Notes: generated by a model from the sequence alone, not told the origin. A stretch of DNA of 64,000 nt from Microbacterium sp. Root61 (GCF_001427525.1 NZ_LMGU01000001.1:2265185-2329184); one strand, 5' to 3'; positions 52,211-61,372 are shown, counted from the first letter of the stretch. Made by a program: numbers and translations.

Positions 52211-53857
52211 ATGAAAAGAACAGGAATGACTGTAGGCGCCGTCGCCTGCGTGGCCATGCTCGCGCTCACCGCGTGTACGCCCCGAGACGGCGGTGACGGG
52301 GCCGACGGAAAGGACTTCTCGATCGTCGACTCGCAGCCCGCCGCAACGACGCCCGTGGACGAGGTGACGTGGGCGATCGTCGAGGGCGAGCCGGCCACCC
52401 TCAACCCGGGCGCGTCCGCAAACCTGATCATCCCCAATCTGTGCGACAACCTGCTTTCACTGCAGCCCGACTTCTCGATCGAGCCCGGGATCGCCGAGAG
52501 CGCCGAGTTCGTCGACCCGGTGACCTTCGTCATCACCCTGCGCGATGATGTGAGGTTCTGGGACGGCACCCCGGTGACGGCGGACGACGTGGTCTACAGC
52601 CTGCAGCAGAACATGAACCCCGCATCGCAATGGTTCGGCGCTTTCGCACTGGTCGTGCCCGACGCAACGGCAGGTATTGTCGCCACTGGCTCGCACGAGG
52701 TCACTGTTCATTTCGTCGCCCCCGACTCGACCTTCCGCGATGCGCTCGCCGGTCAAGGGTCGGCCGTCATGCAGAAGGCCTTCAGCGAGGCGGCCGGCGC
52801 AGCGGTCGGCACGCCCGCCGTCGGGCTGATGTGCACGGGTCCATACAAGCTGAACCCGGGCGGCTGGACGCCCGGCAGCCAGATCGTCACCACCGCCAAT
52901 GACGACTACTGGGGCGGGGCGCCGCTGGTGAAGACCCTCACGTACACCTTCGTGTCTGATGGGTCGACGCTCGCGACCGCGCTCACGCAAGGGGAGATCG
53001 ACGGTGCCATAAACGTGCCGCCGGCGTCGCGAGCGGCGTTCCAGGGCGACGGCGCCGGTACGCTGACCGTCGGCCACTCGACCGCCTCCTACAGCTTCGG
53101 CCCGGCATCATCTACCAGCCCCGCGGCCAACCCGAAGATCCGTCAGGCGCTGAGCCTCGCGATCGACCGCGAGCAGTTCCTTGAGACCGTGGTCAATGGT
53201 CTCGGCTACGTGCAGAAGACCATCGTTCCCGAGTTCTCTTTCCAGAAGAAGGAGAATGCCGATATCTACCAGGCCGGCTACGACGCGCTCGCGACGCCGA
53301 AGGTCGACATCGAAGCCGCCAAGAAGCTCGTGGAGGAGAGCGGCGAGGACCTGAGCAAGCCGCTCGTCGTCGCCGTCCCCGCAGGCGCGAAAGAGTTCCA
53401 GCAGACGGCGACGATCATGCAGAGCGCCGGCAAGGCGATCGGCTTGAACATCGAGATCAACGCCATGCAGGCGTCTGATTTCGGCGCAATATTCTATGAT
53501 CCGTCGAAACGCGCCGGCATCGACTTCGTAGCAACGCAGGGCTATCTGGAAGTCCCGGGGGTCCTCGGTTATCCCTCCCTCTTCCTGCTGCCCGCAGAAA
53601 TGGGAGGCGTCTTCAACTGGAGCCAGTACGACAATCCCGAGGTGACCGCCCACATGGCGGCAGCCCGCAACGCGATCGATCCCGCGACCGCGGCGCAGGA
53701 GTTCGTCGCGGCGCAGGAGATCTTCGCTCCGGATCTGCTCCAGGTCACCCTCGCGGGCACCTACCAGCTCACCTATGTGAACAAGGATCTGACAGGGGTG
53801 ACCACCTCGGTCGCCGCGTACAGCAGTCCTTGGGCACTTCACCTCGGCGGCAAGTAG
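52211..53857 (+). CDS. peptide-type ABC transporter substrate-binding lipoprotein (SBP family 5)
   Basis: Binding protein of 548 residues, ATG 52211. Signal peptide with lipobox LTAC (Cys22). The body has VTWAIVEGEPATLNPG, RFWDGTPVTADDVVYSLQQN, GPYKLNPGGWTPGS, ANPKIRQALSLAIDREQF, standard for family 5 (Dpp/Opp/nickel). It serves the two permeases and fused ATPase that follow. The substrate may be a peptide or an amide- or ester-linked compound that CocE and the amidohydrolase split. Confidence 0.93.
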   Translation: MKRTGMTVGAVACVAMLALTACTPRDGGDGADGKDFSIVDSQPAATTPVDEVTWAIVEGEPATLNPGASANLIIPNLCDNLLSLQPDFSIEPGIAESAEFVDPVTFVITLRDDVRFWDGTPVTADDVVYSLQQNMNPASQWFGAFALVVPDATAGIVATGSHEVTVHFVAPDSTFRDALAGQGSAVMQKAFSEAAGAAVGTPAVGLMCTGPYKLNPGGWTPGSQIVTTANDDYWGGAPLVKTLTYTFVSDGSTLATALTQGEIDGAINVPPASRAAFQGDGAGTLTVGHSTASYSFGPASSTSPAANPKIRQALSLAIDREQFLETVVNGLGYVQKTIVPEFSFQKKENADIYQAGYDALATPKVDIEAAKKLVEESGEDLSKPLVVAVPAGAKEFQQTATIMQSAGKAIGLNIEINAMQASDFGAIFYDPSKRAGIDFVATQGYLEVPGVLGYPSLFLLPAEMGGVFNWSQYDNPEVTAHMAAARNAIDPATAAQEFVAAQEIFAPDLLQVTLAGTYQLTYVNKDLTGVTTSVAAYSSPWALHLGGK

Positions 53858-53890
53858 TCGTCTGACCCGCATCGTCCACTGCCGAGCGCA

Positions 53891-53936
53891 TGTCGAGACG
53901 GGGTCGCAGAATCCGCGTTCTGCGACCCCGTCGACA
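53891..53936 (+). terminator. strong intercistronic hairpin after the binding-protein gene
   Basis: CGGGGTCGCAGAA (53899-53911) pairs with 53918-53930, and TGTCGA (53891-53896) pairs with TCGACA (53931-53936), with a 2-nt bulge and a 6-nt loop. No T-run follows. As at 2566-2601, it sits between a binding-protein gene and the membrane components, so attenuation or mRNA protection is likely. Confidence 0.7.
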
Positions 53937-53987
53937 CTCGCAGAGACCTGCACCTGATCCCCTGACCCGGAGCGAGGATTCGCCACT

Positions 53988-54941
53988 GTGAACGCACTGA
54001 CCAGAACGCTGGCGGGAAGGCTGGGCGGCTTGATGCTGACCCTCTTCCTGGCGAGCATCGTCATCTTTTCGGCAGTGCTCCTGACCGGCGATCCGATCGC
54101 GGCGCTCGCGGGCGGTGCGAAACCGACGCCCGAGCTGATCGCCCAGATCCGCGCCGACTACCATCTCGACGAGCCGGTATGGTCGCGCTATTGGATGTGG
54201 CTTACCGGAGTGTTCCAGGGCGACTTCGGCAGGTCGTTCGTCTACAAGACCGATGTGTTGACGTTGGTCGCCCCCCGCTTCGGCATCACCGTGCAGCTGG
54301 TGCTGTTGACGGTGTTGTTCATCCTCATCTTCGGCGTCGGCTCCGGCATCCTCGCCGCCACGCGCGGTCGGGCCGTCGATCGCACAGTCGCAGTCCTCAC
54401 CTCGCTCGGCATGGCGCTGCCCACCTTCGTCGTCGCCATCCTGCTGATCTGGATCTTCGCCAAATCCCTCGGCTGGTTCCCGGTATACGGCGAAGGCACC
54501 GGGTTCTGGGACCGGCTCTGGCATCTCACGCTTCCGGCGGCGTCGCTCGCTGTCCTGTTCATCGCCTACATCAGTCGCGTGACGCGCGGCGCTCTGGTCG
54601 CGCAGGTGCACTCCGAGCACGTCGACACCGCACGGGTGCGCGGCATTCCGCGACAGCGCATCTTCGGCGCGCACGTGTTCCGCAACGCCTCACCGCAGAT
54701 CCTTGCGATCGCCGGCACGACGATCGCCGGGCTGTTCGCCGCATCGGCCATCGCCGAAGTGGCGTTCGGGCTGGGCGGGATCGGTTCCCTGCTGGTCCAG
54801 GCTGCGGCCCGAGCGGATCTACCCGTGGTGCAGATCGTCTCACTGCTGCTGGTGACGATCTTCGTGGTTTTGAACGCCGTCGCCGACCTGGTCAGCGCTC
54901 TGATCGACCCGTCCAGCGTCGCCGGAGGGACCAGCGCATGA
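53988..54941 (+). CDS. peptide-type ABC transporter permease, DppB-like
   Basis: Membrane component of 317 residues starting with GTG at 53988. LGGLMLTLFLASIVIFSAVL is helix 1, RADYHLDEPVWSRYWMWLTG is the usual DppB periplasmic loop, and VDTARVRGIPRQRIFGAHVF is the EAA-like ATPase-contact loop. The gene ends in an ATGA overlap with the DppC-like gene. Confidence 0.93.
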   Translation: MNALTRTLAGRLGGLMLTLFLASIVIFSAVLLTGDPIAALAGGAKPTPELIAQIRADYHLDEPVWSRYWMWLTGVFQGDFGRSFVYKTDVLTLVAPRFGITVQLVLLTVLFILIFGVGSGILAATRGRAVDRTVAVLTSLGMALPTFVVAILLIWIFAKSLGWFPVYGEGTGFWDRLWHLTLPAASLAVLFIAYISRVTRGALVAQVHSEHVDTARVRGIPRQRIFGAHVFRNASPQILAIAGTTIAGLFAASAIAEVAFGLGGIGSLLVQAAARADLPVVQIVSLLLVTIFVVLNAVADLVSALIDPSSVAGGTSA

Positions 54942-55801
54942 GCGTCGCACAGATCGCACAGGGCGCAGTGCCCGGCGTCGCCCGACGGGCCGCGAAGAAG
55001 GACTGGATGTTCCTGGTCGCACTGATCGTGTTCGGGATCATCGTGGTGGCGACGATCCTCGGGCCGTGGCTGGCGCCCTACGACCCGAACGAGTTGTACG
55101 TCGGACCTGTGAACGGCGCATCGAGTCTTGCGCACCCTTTCGGCACCGACGACTTGGGACGCGACATCCTCTCGCGGGTCCTCGTCGGAGCCCAGGCCAG
55201 CGTCTTCGCACCGATCGTCGTCGTGGTCCTTTCCACACTGATGGGCATCACGCTCGCGCTGCTCGCCGCCTGGTTCGGCGGCTGGGTGAGGGGTGGCATC
55301 GCACGCCTCATCGACGTGATCTTCGCCATCCCCGGGCTCGTGATCGCCGTCCTCGCGGTGGCGATGTTCGGCAAAGGACTGATCGCTCCCATCGTCGCTC
55401 TGTCGATCGCGTACATCCCGGTCGTCGCGAGGCTCACACAGACCGCCGCCTCCCGCGAACTCGGCAAGCCGTACATCGCCGCCCTACGTGTGCAGGGTGT
55501 GGCGAGCCTCGCCATCTGCTTCCGCCACCTCGTGCCGGCGCTGACGCCACTGGTGGCCGCGCAGATGGCCATCGGCTTCGGCTACGCGATGCTCGACCTC
55601 GCTGCGATATCGTTCCTGGGACTCGGGCAGCAACCTCCCGCGCCCGACTGGGGCTCGATGATCTCCAGCGGCCAATCCGGCATCCTCGCGGGCGCCCCCG
55701 AACAGTCCGTCTTCCCAGCGATTCTGGTCGTGATCACCGTCCTCACCGTCGGCATCATCGGTACCAGGGTCACCATCTGGGCAGAGGAGAAGGAACGATG
55801 A
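54938..55801 (+). CDS. peptide-type ABC transporter permease, DppC-like
   Basis: Second membrane component, 287 residues, ATG 54938. HPFGTDDLGRDILSRVLVGA is the DppC hallmark, followed by IDVIFAIPGLVIAVLAVAMF, a contact loop ELGKPYIAALRVQGV, and ISFLGLGQQPPAPDWGSMI near the end. It overlaps the genes on both sides by 4 bp. Confidence 0.95.
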   Translation: MSVAQIAQGAVPGVARRAAKKDWMFLVALIVFGIIVVATILGPWLAPYDPNELYVGPVNGASSLAHPFGTDDLGRDILSRVLVGAQASVFAPIVVVVLSTLMGITLALLAAWFGGWVRGGIARLIDVIFAIPGLVIAVLAVAMFGKGLIAPIVALSIAYIPVVARLTQTAASRELGKPYIAALRVQGVASLAICFRHLVPALTPLVAAQMAIGFGYAMLDLAAISFLGLGQQPPAPDWGSMISSGQSGILAGAPEQSVFPAILVVITVLTVGIIGTRVTIWAEEKER

Positions 55802-57474
55802 ACGATTCCGTCCTCGAGATCACCGGGCTCGACATCTTCGCACCCGGACCGGATGGTCCTCGTCAACTCGTGTTCGACAGCACGCTGTCTGTCGGCAGAG
55901 GAGAAGCGGTCGGCCTGGTCGGCGAGTCCGGCTCCGGTAAGACGCTGACCGTGCGCGCCGTCGCTGGGCTACTGCCCGACGAATTCACCACCGTCGGCAC
56001 CATTCGGATCGAAGGCCAGGATCTCGGCGAGATGACCGGACGGGCGTTGCGTGACCTGCGCGCGCGCCGTCTCGGCATGGTCTTCCAATCCCCCCGAGCG
56101 CACCTGAATCCGCTGCGCACGATCGGCGATTTCATGACGGAAGCCCTCGTCCACGTCGCGGGAGTCAGCCGTGACACCGCCGACAGGCGTGCACGCGCAC
56201 TGCTCGACGAAGTCGGAATCACCGATCCCGGGCGTCGCATGCGGCAGTACCCGGCCGAACTCTCCGGCGGCCTGCTGCAGCGGGTGATGATCGCCGCAAC
56301 ACTGGCGATGGATCCGAAGCTCTTGCTCGCCGACGAGATCACAACGGCACTGGACGTCACCACGCAGGAGGAGGTGATGGCCGTCATCGCGGACCTGCGT
56401 ATGCACCGCGAGCTCTCCCTGCTGTTCATCACGCACGACCTGGCACTGGCAGGCGCCGTTTGCGACCGGGTGAACGTGATGCAGCACGGTCGCATCGTCG
56501 AGACCCTGAACGCCGCCACTATGCGGCAAGATGCGCAGGAGCAGTACACCAGGATCCTCATGTCGGCGGCGCTCGATGAAACTCCGCCTGTCCAGCCGGA
56601 GAGTGCCGCCGAAACGATCTTGAAGATCGAAGACCTGCGCAAGAGCTACCGAGTGCGCAGTGCGGACGGCGGAAAAGAGGTCCTGGTCGCCGTCGACGGA
56701 GTATCGATGGAGCTTGCCGGCGGCGGCTCCCTCGGAATCGTGGGCGAGTCAGGCTCCGGCAAGTCGACCACCGCGCGACTGCTGCTCGGGCTCGAAACGG
56801 CCGACCACGGAAAGGTCACCGTCGGCACACAGGATTGGAGCCTCCCGGCTCGCGGCGGACAGGAGCGACGCCAACGAGCCAAGATCGTCCAGATGGTCTT
56901 CCAGGATCCCTATCAGTCCCTCGACCGGCGACAGACAGTGCGGCAATGTCTCATCGAAGCGATCCGCGTACACCGGCCGAAGGACTCAGCAGAAGCGATC
57001 AGCACCCGCGTCGCCGAGCTGATGTCCCAGGTGCGCCTCGAACCGGTCTTTCTCGATTCGCGTCCGCGCGCGCTGTCAGGCGGCCAGCGGCAGCGTGTCG
57101 CCATCGCGCGCGCACTGGCCGCCGATCCAGTGCTGTTGGTGCTGGACGAGGCCGTCTCCGCGCTCGATGTCACGACACGAGTGGAGATTCTGACTCTGCT
57201 CGACACGATTCGGCGCGAGACTGGCGTCGCCCTGCTGATGATCACGCACGACCTCACCGTCATTCGGCGCCTGTGCGACCACGTCGTGGTGATGCGGCAT
57301 GGGCAGATCGAAGAGCGTGGCACCGCTGCGGAGATTCTGGACGAGCCGAAGGCGGAATACACCCGCCTCCTGCTCGACTCGATCCCGCGCGAGGGCTGGA
57401 CGCCCCAACGGCGCCGGCTGGGCCGCACCCGATCCCTGCCGACCGTCACCCGCAGCACGATGATCCCCGAGTGA
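55798..57474 (+). CDS. peptide-type ABC transporter ATPase, fused DppD-DppF type
   Basis: Two ATPase domains in one protein of 558 residues, start ATG 55798. Domain 1: GESGSGKTLT, LSGGLLQRVMIAATL (signature), LLLADEITTALD (Walker B). Domain 2: GESGSGKSTTARLLLG, LSGGQRQRVAIARAL, LLVLDEAVSALD. Fused forms are common in actinobacteria. In Walker B the usual DEPT is DEIT and DEAV, without loss of the catalytic Glu. It is followed by a second DUF3237 gene 15 nt later. Confidence 0.95.
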   Translation: MNDSVLEITGLDIFAPGPDGPRQLVFDSTLSVGRGEAVGLVGESGSGKTLTVRAVAGLLPDEFTTVGTIRIEGQDLGEMTGRALRDLRARRLGMVFQSPRAHLNPLRTIGDFMTEALVHVAGVSRDTADRRARALLDEVGITDPGRRMRQYPAELSGGLLQRVMIAATLAMDPKLLLADEITTALDVTTQEEVMAVIADLRMHRELSLLFITHDLALAGAVCDRVNVMQHGRIVETLNAATMRQDAQEQYTRILMSAALDETPPVQPESAAETILKIEDLRKSYRVRSADGGKEVLVAVDGVSMELAGGGSLGIVGESGSGKSTTARLLLGLETADHGKVTVGTQDWSLPARGGQERRQRAKIVQMVFQDPYQSLDRRQTVRQCLIEAIRVHRPKDSAEAISTRVAELMSQVRLEPVFLDSRPRALSGGQRQRVAIARALAADPVLLVLDEAVSALDVTTRVEILTLLDTIRRETGVALLMITHDLTVIRRLCDHVVVMRHGQIEERGTAAEILDEPKAEYTRLLLDSIPREGWTPQRRRLGRTRSLPTVTRSTMIPE

Positions 57475-57489
57475 ATCGAGAACCCCCTG

Positions 57490-57969
57490 ATGTCTACACC
57501 TCTGATGGAACCCGGCTTCGAGTACTGCTTCGAACTGCACTGCCAGGTCGAGGAGGCGGTCCCCTTGGGCGGGCGCGCGCCAAGCGAAGGCCTACATTTC
57601 GCTCGGGTATCGGGTGGCACCTTCGACGGGCCGAAACTCACAGGCACCGTGCTCGACAGCGGCGGCGACTGGTGGACCGCCCGCGGCCTGACCGTCACCC
57701 TCGACGCCCGGTACGTCATCGAGGCCGCAGTGTCCGATGGAACGGCCGGCGTCGAGGTGGTCAATCGAGGTATCTGGCGCACCGACGAGAAGACGTTCGA
57801 ACGGATGCTGGCGGGCGCGTCCGTCTCCGAGCAAGACCTCTACTACCGCACCGCCTTCGTCTTCCGCACCGAGCATCCCGAACTGCACTGGCTCACCGCG
57901 TCACAGTTCGTCGGCTACGCCCGTGCCGAGCCCGGCTTCGTGATCATCCGCGTGTTCCGCCTGACATGA
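57490..57969 (+). CDS. DUF3237 family protein, copy 2
   Basis: Protein of 159 residues, related over its length to the one at 51681 (shared FARVSGGTFDGPKLTGTVL, SGGDWWTARGLTVTLDARYV, VVNRGIWRTDEK, LHWLTASQFVGYA). Start ATG 57490. Its TGA overlaps a possible ATG (57966) of the amidohydrolase gene. Two members at both ends of one transporter suggest a working pair or separate partners for CocE and the amidohydrolase. Function unknown. Confidence 0.85.
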   Translation: MSTPLMEPGFEYCFELHCQVEEAVPLGGRAPSEGLHFARVSGGTFDGPKLTGTVLDSGGDWWTARGLTVTLDARYVIEAAVSDGTAGVEVVNRGIWRTDEKTFERMLAGASVSEQDLYYRTAFVFRTEHPELHWLTASQFVGYARAEPGFVIIRVFRLT

Positions 57970-58016
57970 TCGCACCCACCGGCCTGATCCCCCTCCAGAC
58001 AGAGAGTGACCTCCAC

Positions 58017-59669
58017 ATGATGGAATCCGCAGACCTCGTGATCGTGAACGGCCGCGTTTTCGACGGCACGATCCGCACTGAGAGCACCGCCGTCGCCACC
58101 GCCGACGGTCGCATCGTCCGAGTCGGCACCGACGCCCGCGTGCAAGAGCTCGCCGGTTTGGAGACTCGCATCATCGATGCCGATGGTGGTCTCATCCATC
58201 CCGGCTTCGTCGACGCGCACGTCCACGCCGCCTTCGCCGGCGTCGAACGACTGAGCATCGACCTCACGCAGGCGCTCAGCGTCTCGGAGACGCTCGAGCT
58301 GGTCCGCGTCGGAGCCGAAGCCAGCGAAACCGGGTGGGTGACGGGCGGCGGCTGGAGCCACGAGCTCTTCCCGATGCCCACTCGGCACGACCTCGACGCG
58401 ATCGTTCCGGATCGACCCGTTGCCCTCAGCGACGCCGGGCACCACACCCTGTGGGTGAACTCCAAAGCACTCGAACTCGCCGGTGTCGACCGCACCACCC
58501 CGCAGCCTCACAACGGCCACATACATCTGGACGAGCAGGGCGACCCGATCGGCTATCTGAATGAGACCGCCGCTGAGCTGGTCGGACGCATGATCCCCCG
58601 CAGCACCGACGACGAGATCTACGCCGGATTGCTCAACGCGCAGGAGTATCTGTGGTCACTCGGCGTCACCGGCTGGCACGAGGCGATCCTCGGCGAGTAC
58701 AACGGCAAGGCCGATTGCACCGCCGGCTACCTGCGCGCGATCGCCGAGGGGACGCTGAAGAGCGACACCTCCGGCGCGCTCTGGATCGCACCGGGTCTAC
58801 AGCGGGAAGAGGTGCCCGCACTCGTCGCTCGCTTCGTCGAACTGCGCGAGCGCAACGCGGTAGCTGGGTTCTCAACCTCCACCGCTAAGGCCATGATCGA
58901 CGGAGTCCCGCACGGCGAGACCGCTGCACTGCTCGAGCCGTATTGCAATCACAGCGGCGACGGCTTCTCCGGCGAGATGCACTTCGACGAGGAGACGATC
59001 CGCGACTTCGTCGCACAACTCGATGCCGCGGGCTTCGCCCTGCATCTGCACATCATGGGCGATCGCGGCATCCGCGTCGCACTCGATGCGATCGAGGCGG
59101 CCCGCGCGGCCAACGGAGCGGGACCGCGGCACCACATCGCACACCTCTCCATGGTGCAGACCGAGGATGCACAGCGATTCGGTCCTCTCGGCATTACCGC
59201 GAACATCCAAGGCTTGTGGGCCGCCCCGGACCCGTTCGTCGTCAGCCTCATCGGCGAAGAACGGATGCAGCAGGGATACCCCTTCCGCACGATGGTCGAC
59301 GGGGGCGCCGACCTGGCCATGGGATCGGACTGGCCGGTGTCGCCGGCCGACCCGTGGCTCGCGATCCACGTGACCGTGAACCGCTGGGCACCGCCACCTC
59401 CGGGTGCCAAGGTCCCGTCTCTGTCCGCCGGTGCACAACCGCCGACCCTCGACGCAGAGCACCAGGCCCTCACGCTTGTGCAGGCGCTGACCGCCTACAC
59501 GAACGGATCGACCGAGCTGGTGCTCGGCCGACCGGGACGCGTGCGCCTCGGGGAACGTGCCGATATCGCGATCGCCACAGGTGACCCCTTCGAGATGCCC
59601 GGGGAGGCCATCGCGTCGCTGCAGACGGCCGTGACGATCGTCGGCGGGGAAGTCGTCTTCGAGAGATGA
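58017..59669 (+). CDS. amidohydrolase family 3 protein (YtcJ/AepA-like)
   Basis: Metal-dependent hydrolase of about 550 residues. Start taken at ATG 58017; ATG 57966 (overlapping the previous stop) adds 17 residues in frame. N-terminal beta-sandwich ADLVIVNGRVFDG, metal site GFVDAHVHAAF, then SDAGHHTLWVNSKALE, LHLHIMGDRGIRVALD, HHIAHLSMVQ and MGSDWPVSP with the catalytic Asp. The group hydrolyses amide or imide bonds of varied small molecules. It closes the CocE-DUF3237-transporter operon and probably acts on the imported compound. Confidence 0.9.
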   Translation: MMESADLVIVNGRVFDGTIRTESTAVATADGRIVRVGTDARVQELAGLETRIIDADGGLIHPGFVDAHVHAAFAGVERLSIDLTQALSVSETLELVRVGAEASETGWVTGGGWSHELFPMPTRHDLDAIVPDRPVALSDAGHHTLWVNSKALELAGVDRTTPQPHNGHIHLDEQGDPIGYLNETAAELVGRMIPRSTDDEIYAGLLNAQEYLWSLGVTGWHEAILGEYNGKADCTAGYLRAIAEGTLKSDTSGALWIAPGLQREEVPALVARFVELRERNAVAGFSTSTAKAMIDGVPHGETAALLEPYCNHSGDGFSGEMHFDEETIRDFVAQLDAAGFALHLHIMGDRGIRVALDAIEAARAANGAGPRHHIAHLSMVQTEDAQRFGPLGITANIQGLWAAPDPFVVSLIGEERMQQGYPFRTMVDGGADLAMGSDWPVSPADPWLAIHVTVNRWAPPPPGAKVPSLSAGAQPPTLDAEHQALTLVQALTAYTNGSTELVLGRPGRVRLGERADIAIATGDPFEMPGEAIASLQTAVTIVGGEVVFER

Positions 59670-59885
59670 GCGACACACTGACAGCTACTGCGCGCGGATG
59701 GGGAACCAATCGCCCTCGCGGCGGGGTTCGTCCACGTCTCGTGGTTGGCCGACGTCCCTGACGGTTCTGAACTCTCTTGCTTCCCTCGCATCGCGAGGTG
59801 CGGTCCCCCGCATAGTCAGCGGGCTCGTTCGTGCCCTAGGGGACACATCGATTCGTGGCGGGAGGACCGCCGAAATCAACGGCCT

Positions 59886-60260
59886 GACCTACCGTGGGCC
59901 AGTTACCCACGGTAGGTATGTGCGCACTTCAACAAACGCCTCGCCCGCCGGTGTCGAACCGCGCAATTCCACGGATCTCGCCCAACTCCATTTCGAGTCT
60001 TCCGCGGCGCAACGGTGTCCGAAATCCGCCAACAGCGCGTCTCGCGGGAAACGATCTTTCCCAATCCTTTCCCACGAGTACGTTCGGGCAAGAACAAATC
60101 CCAGATGAACAGGGGTTCTTCTGGCGGTGACGGTGGGATTTGAACCCATATCCGGTGGTATTTCGTCGATGTGCCGGGGCGGGTTTGCGTTGGTTTTCCG
60201 CGGGATTCGAAGTTTCGCCGATGTGCCCGATGGGATGGGATTCGTCTCGGTTTTTCTCAC
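59886..60260 (+). repeat. long direct repeat, copy B
   Basis: Aligns with 30786-31160 in the same orientation nearly without gaps. Hairpin at its start: 59889-59898 pairs with 59906-59915. It contains the better-preserved tRNA 3'-end-like segment at 60122-60149. See copy A for shared features. Confidence 0.8.
60122..60149 (-). other. tRNA 3'-end-like segment in repeat B
   Basis: On the minus strand TGGGTTCAAATCCCA forms a T arm with a 7-nt TTCAAAT loop, followed by CCGTCACCG and CCA: T arm, acceptor strand, discriminator and CCA in the right order. The D arm, anticodon arm and GGTGACG 5' strand expected upstream were not found, so this is a 3' fragment, as left at island or phage attachment sites. 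The parent tRNA is not identified. Confidence 0.55.
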
Positions 60261-60301
60261 GTGATTTCACACCTCAGCTCCCCCGGGGGCCATCGCAGGC
60301 A

Positions 60302-60515
60302 CTACATCGGGTTATCCTCGTCGCGAATCTGCGACCACGGGCCGGTCGCGTGCGGGATCGTCCGCCCGTACAGGTCGCTGAGTTGCAGTGGGGAGGATGA
60401 CGGCGCGCAGGTCGATCTCGAGCGACATGGGCATCAGGATTTCGACGTTGTCGCCGACAACCTGCGACGAGTGATACAGGTCGGTGACGAGGATGGTCGG
60501 CGTGCGACTCACCAT
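60302..60515 (-). pseudogene. remnant of a sugar-operon gene (nucleoside hydrolase-like start)
   Basis: Starts at GTG 60512 (GTGA overlap with the kinase stop) or ATG 60515: VSRTPTILVTDLYHSSQ, then DNVEILMPMSLEIDLRAVIL, which looks like the N-terminus of a nucleoside hydrolase-related protein. After about 42 residues the frame fails. A second frame, from about 60391 to the TAG at 60304-60302, gives PLQLSDLYGRTIPHATGPWS then QIRDEDNPM, which looks like a genuine C-terminus. The middle is deleted. It ends about 40 bp from repeat B. Confidence 0.55.
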
Positions 60516-61372
60516 ACTCGCGCCCCCGCCCGCTCGACCGAGTCGGTCGCGGCGGCTAAGCCCGCATGGACTGCATCCGGCCATGTGTGGCCGAATGACG
60601 CGCGGGCCACGAGGTAGCCGACGAACGTGTCGCCGGATCCGGTGGTGTCCACCGGATCCGCTCGGCGTGTGGGAATGTGCACCGTCTCCTGTCCGACCCC
60701 CGAGCAGAGGAGGGCTCCCCGGGACCCGAGCGTTACGCAGACCGCTGTGGCGCCGGTATGCACGAGGATCTCGCGCGCGACACGCTCACCGGTGATATCG
60801 TCCGCGCCGATCCGAGCGAGGATGTCTGCGGCCTCGTGCTCGTTGACCACGAGCAGGTCGCACTCCCACGCCCGGGGTTCGATGTCGAGCACAGGCGCGG
60901 CATTCACGACGAGTCGCGCGCCGGATCGGCGGGCGCTTGCCATGGCGAGCTCACTTGCCCGCCGCCCGATCTCCGTCTGCACCAGCACGATCGCGTCGCT
61001 GGGAAAACTCGTCGGTACGAGGTCGGCCACCCGGTCGTTGGCGCCGGGAATCACCGTGATGCAGTTCTCCCCGTCCGGTGTCACGGTGATGACGGCCATT
61101 CCCGTCGGCAGATCGTCGACGATCCGCATGCGCGACACAACGCCCGCCCGAGCGAGCTCGTCGAGCTGATCGGTTCCGGCGGCATCTGAGCCGACGGCGC
61201 CGATGAACTCCACAGCGGCTCCGGCACGAGCGGCGGCCCATGCCTGATTCGCACCCTTTCCGCCGTTCGACTCCTGTGACGCGGTGGCCAGAACCGTTTC
61301 ACCCGGACCGGGGCGTCGGTCCACGCGTATCGAGAGGTCGCGGTTGGCTCCTCCGACAACGATCACGCTCAT
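60509..61372 (-). CDS. PfkB-family carbohydrate kinase (ribokinase-like)
   Basis: Sugar kinase of 287 residues. Ribokinase marks: VVGGANRDLSIRVDRRPGPGE, NGGKGANQAWAAARAGAAVE (substrate GG), and DPVDTTGSGDTFVGYLVARA with the catalytic Asp and anion hole GSGD. It phosphorylates a pentose or ribose-like sugar, for which the nearby nucleoside hydrolase could be a source. Its ATG overlaps the stop of the Gfo/Idh gene by 4 bp. Confidence 0.93.
   Translation of the reverse strand: MSVIVVGGANRDLSIRVDRRPGPGETVLATASQESNGGKGANQAWAAARAGAAVEFIGAVGSDAAGTDQLDELARAGVVSRMRIVDDLPTGMAVITVTPDGENCITVIPGANDRVADLVPTSFPSDAIVLVQTEIGRRASELAMASARRSGARLVVNAAPVLDIEPRAWECDLLVVNEHEAADILARIGADDITGERVAREILVHTGATAVCVTLGSRGALLCSGVGQETVHIPTRRADPVDTTGSGDTFVGYLVARASFGHTWPDAVHAGLAAATDSVERAGARVW

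Larger units (their letters stand above)
59670..60301. other. 632-bp intergenic region holding repeat copy B
   Basis: The first 215 bases after the amidohydrolase show no gene or structure. From 59886 the region is copy B of the long direct repeat. It ends close to the decayed gene remnant at 60302. Short frames on the minus strand translate through the tRNA-like segment and are not called as genes. Confidence 0.6.
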
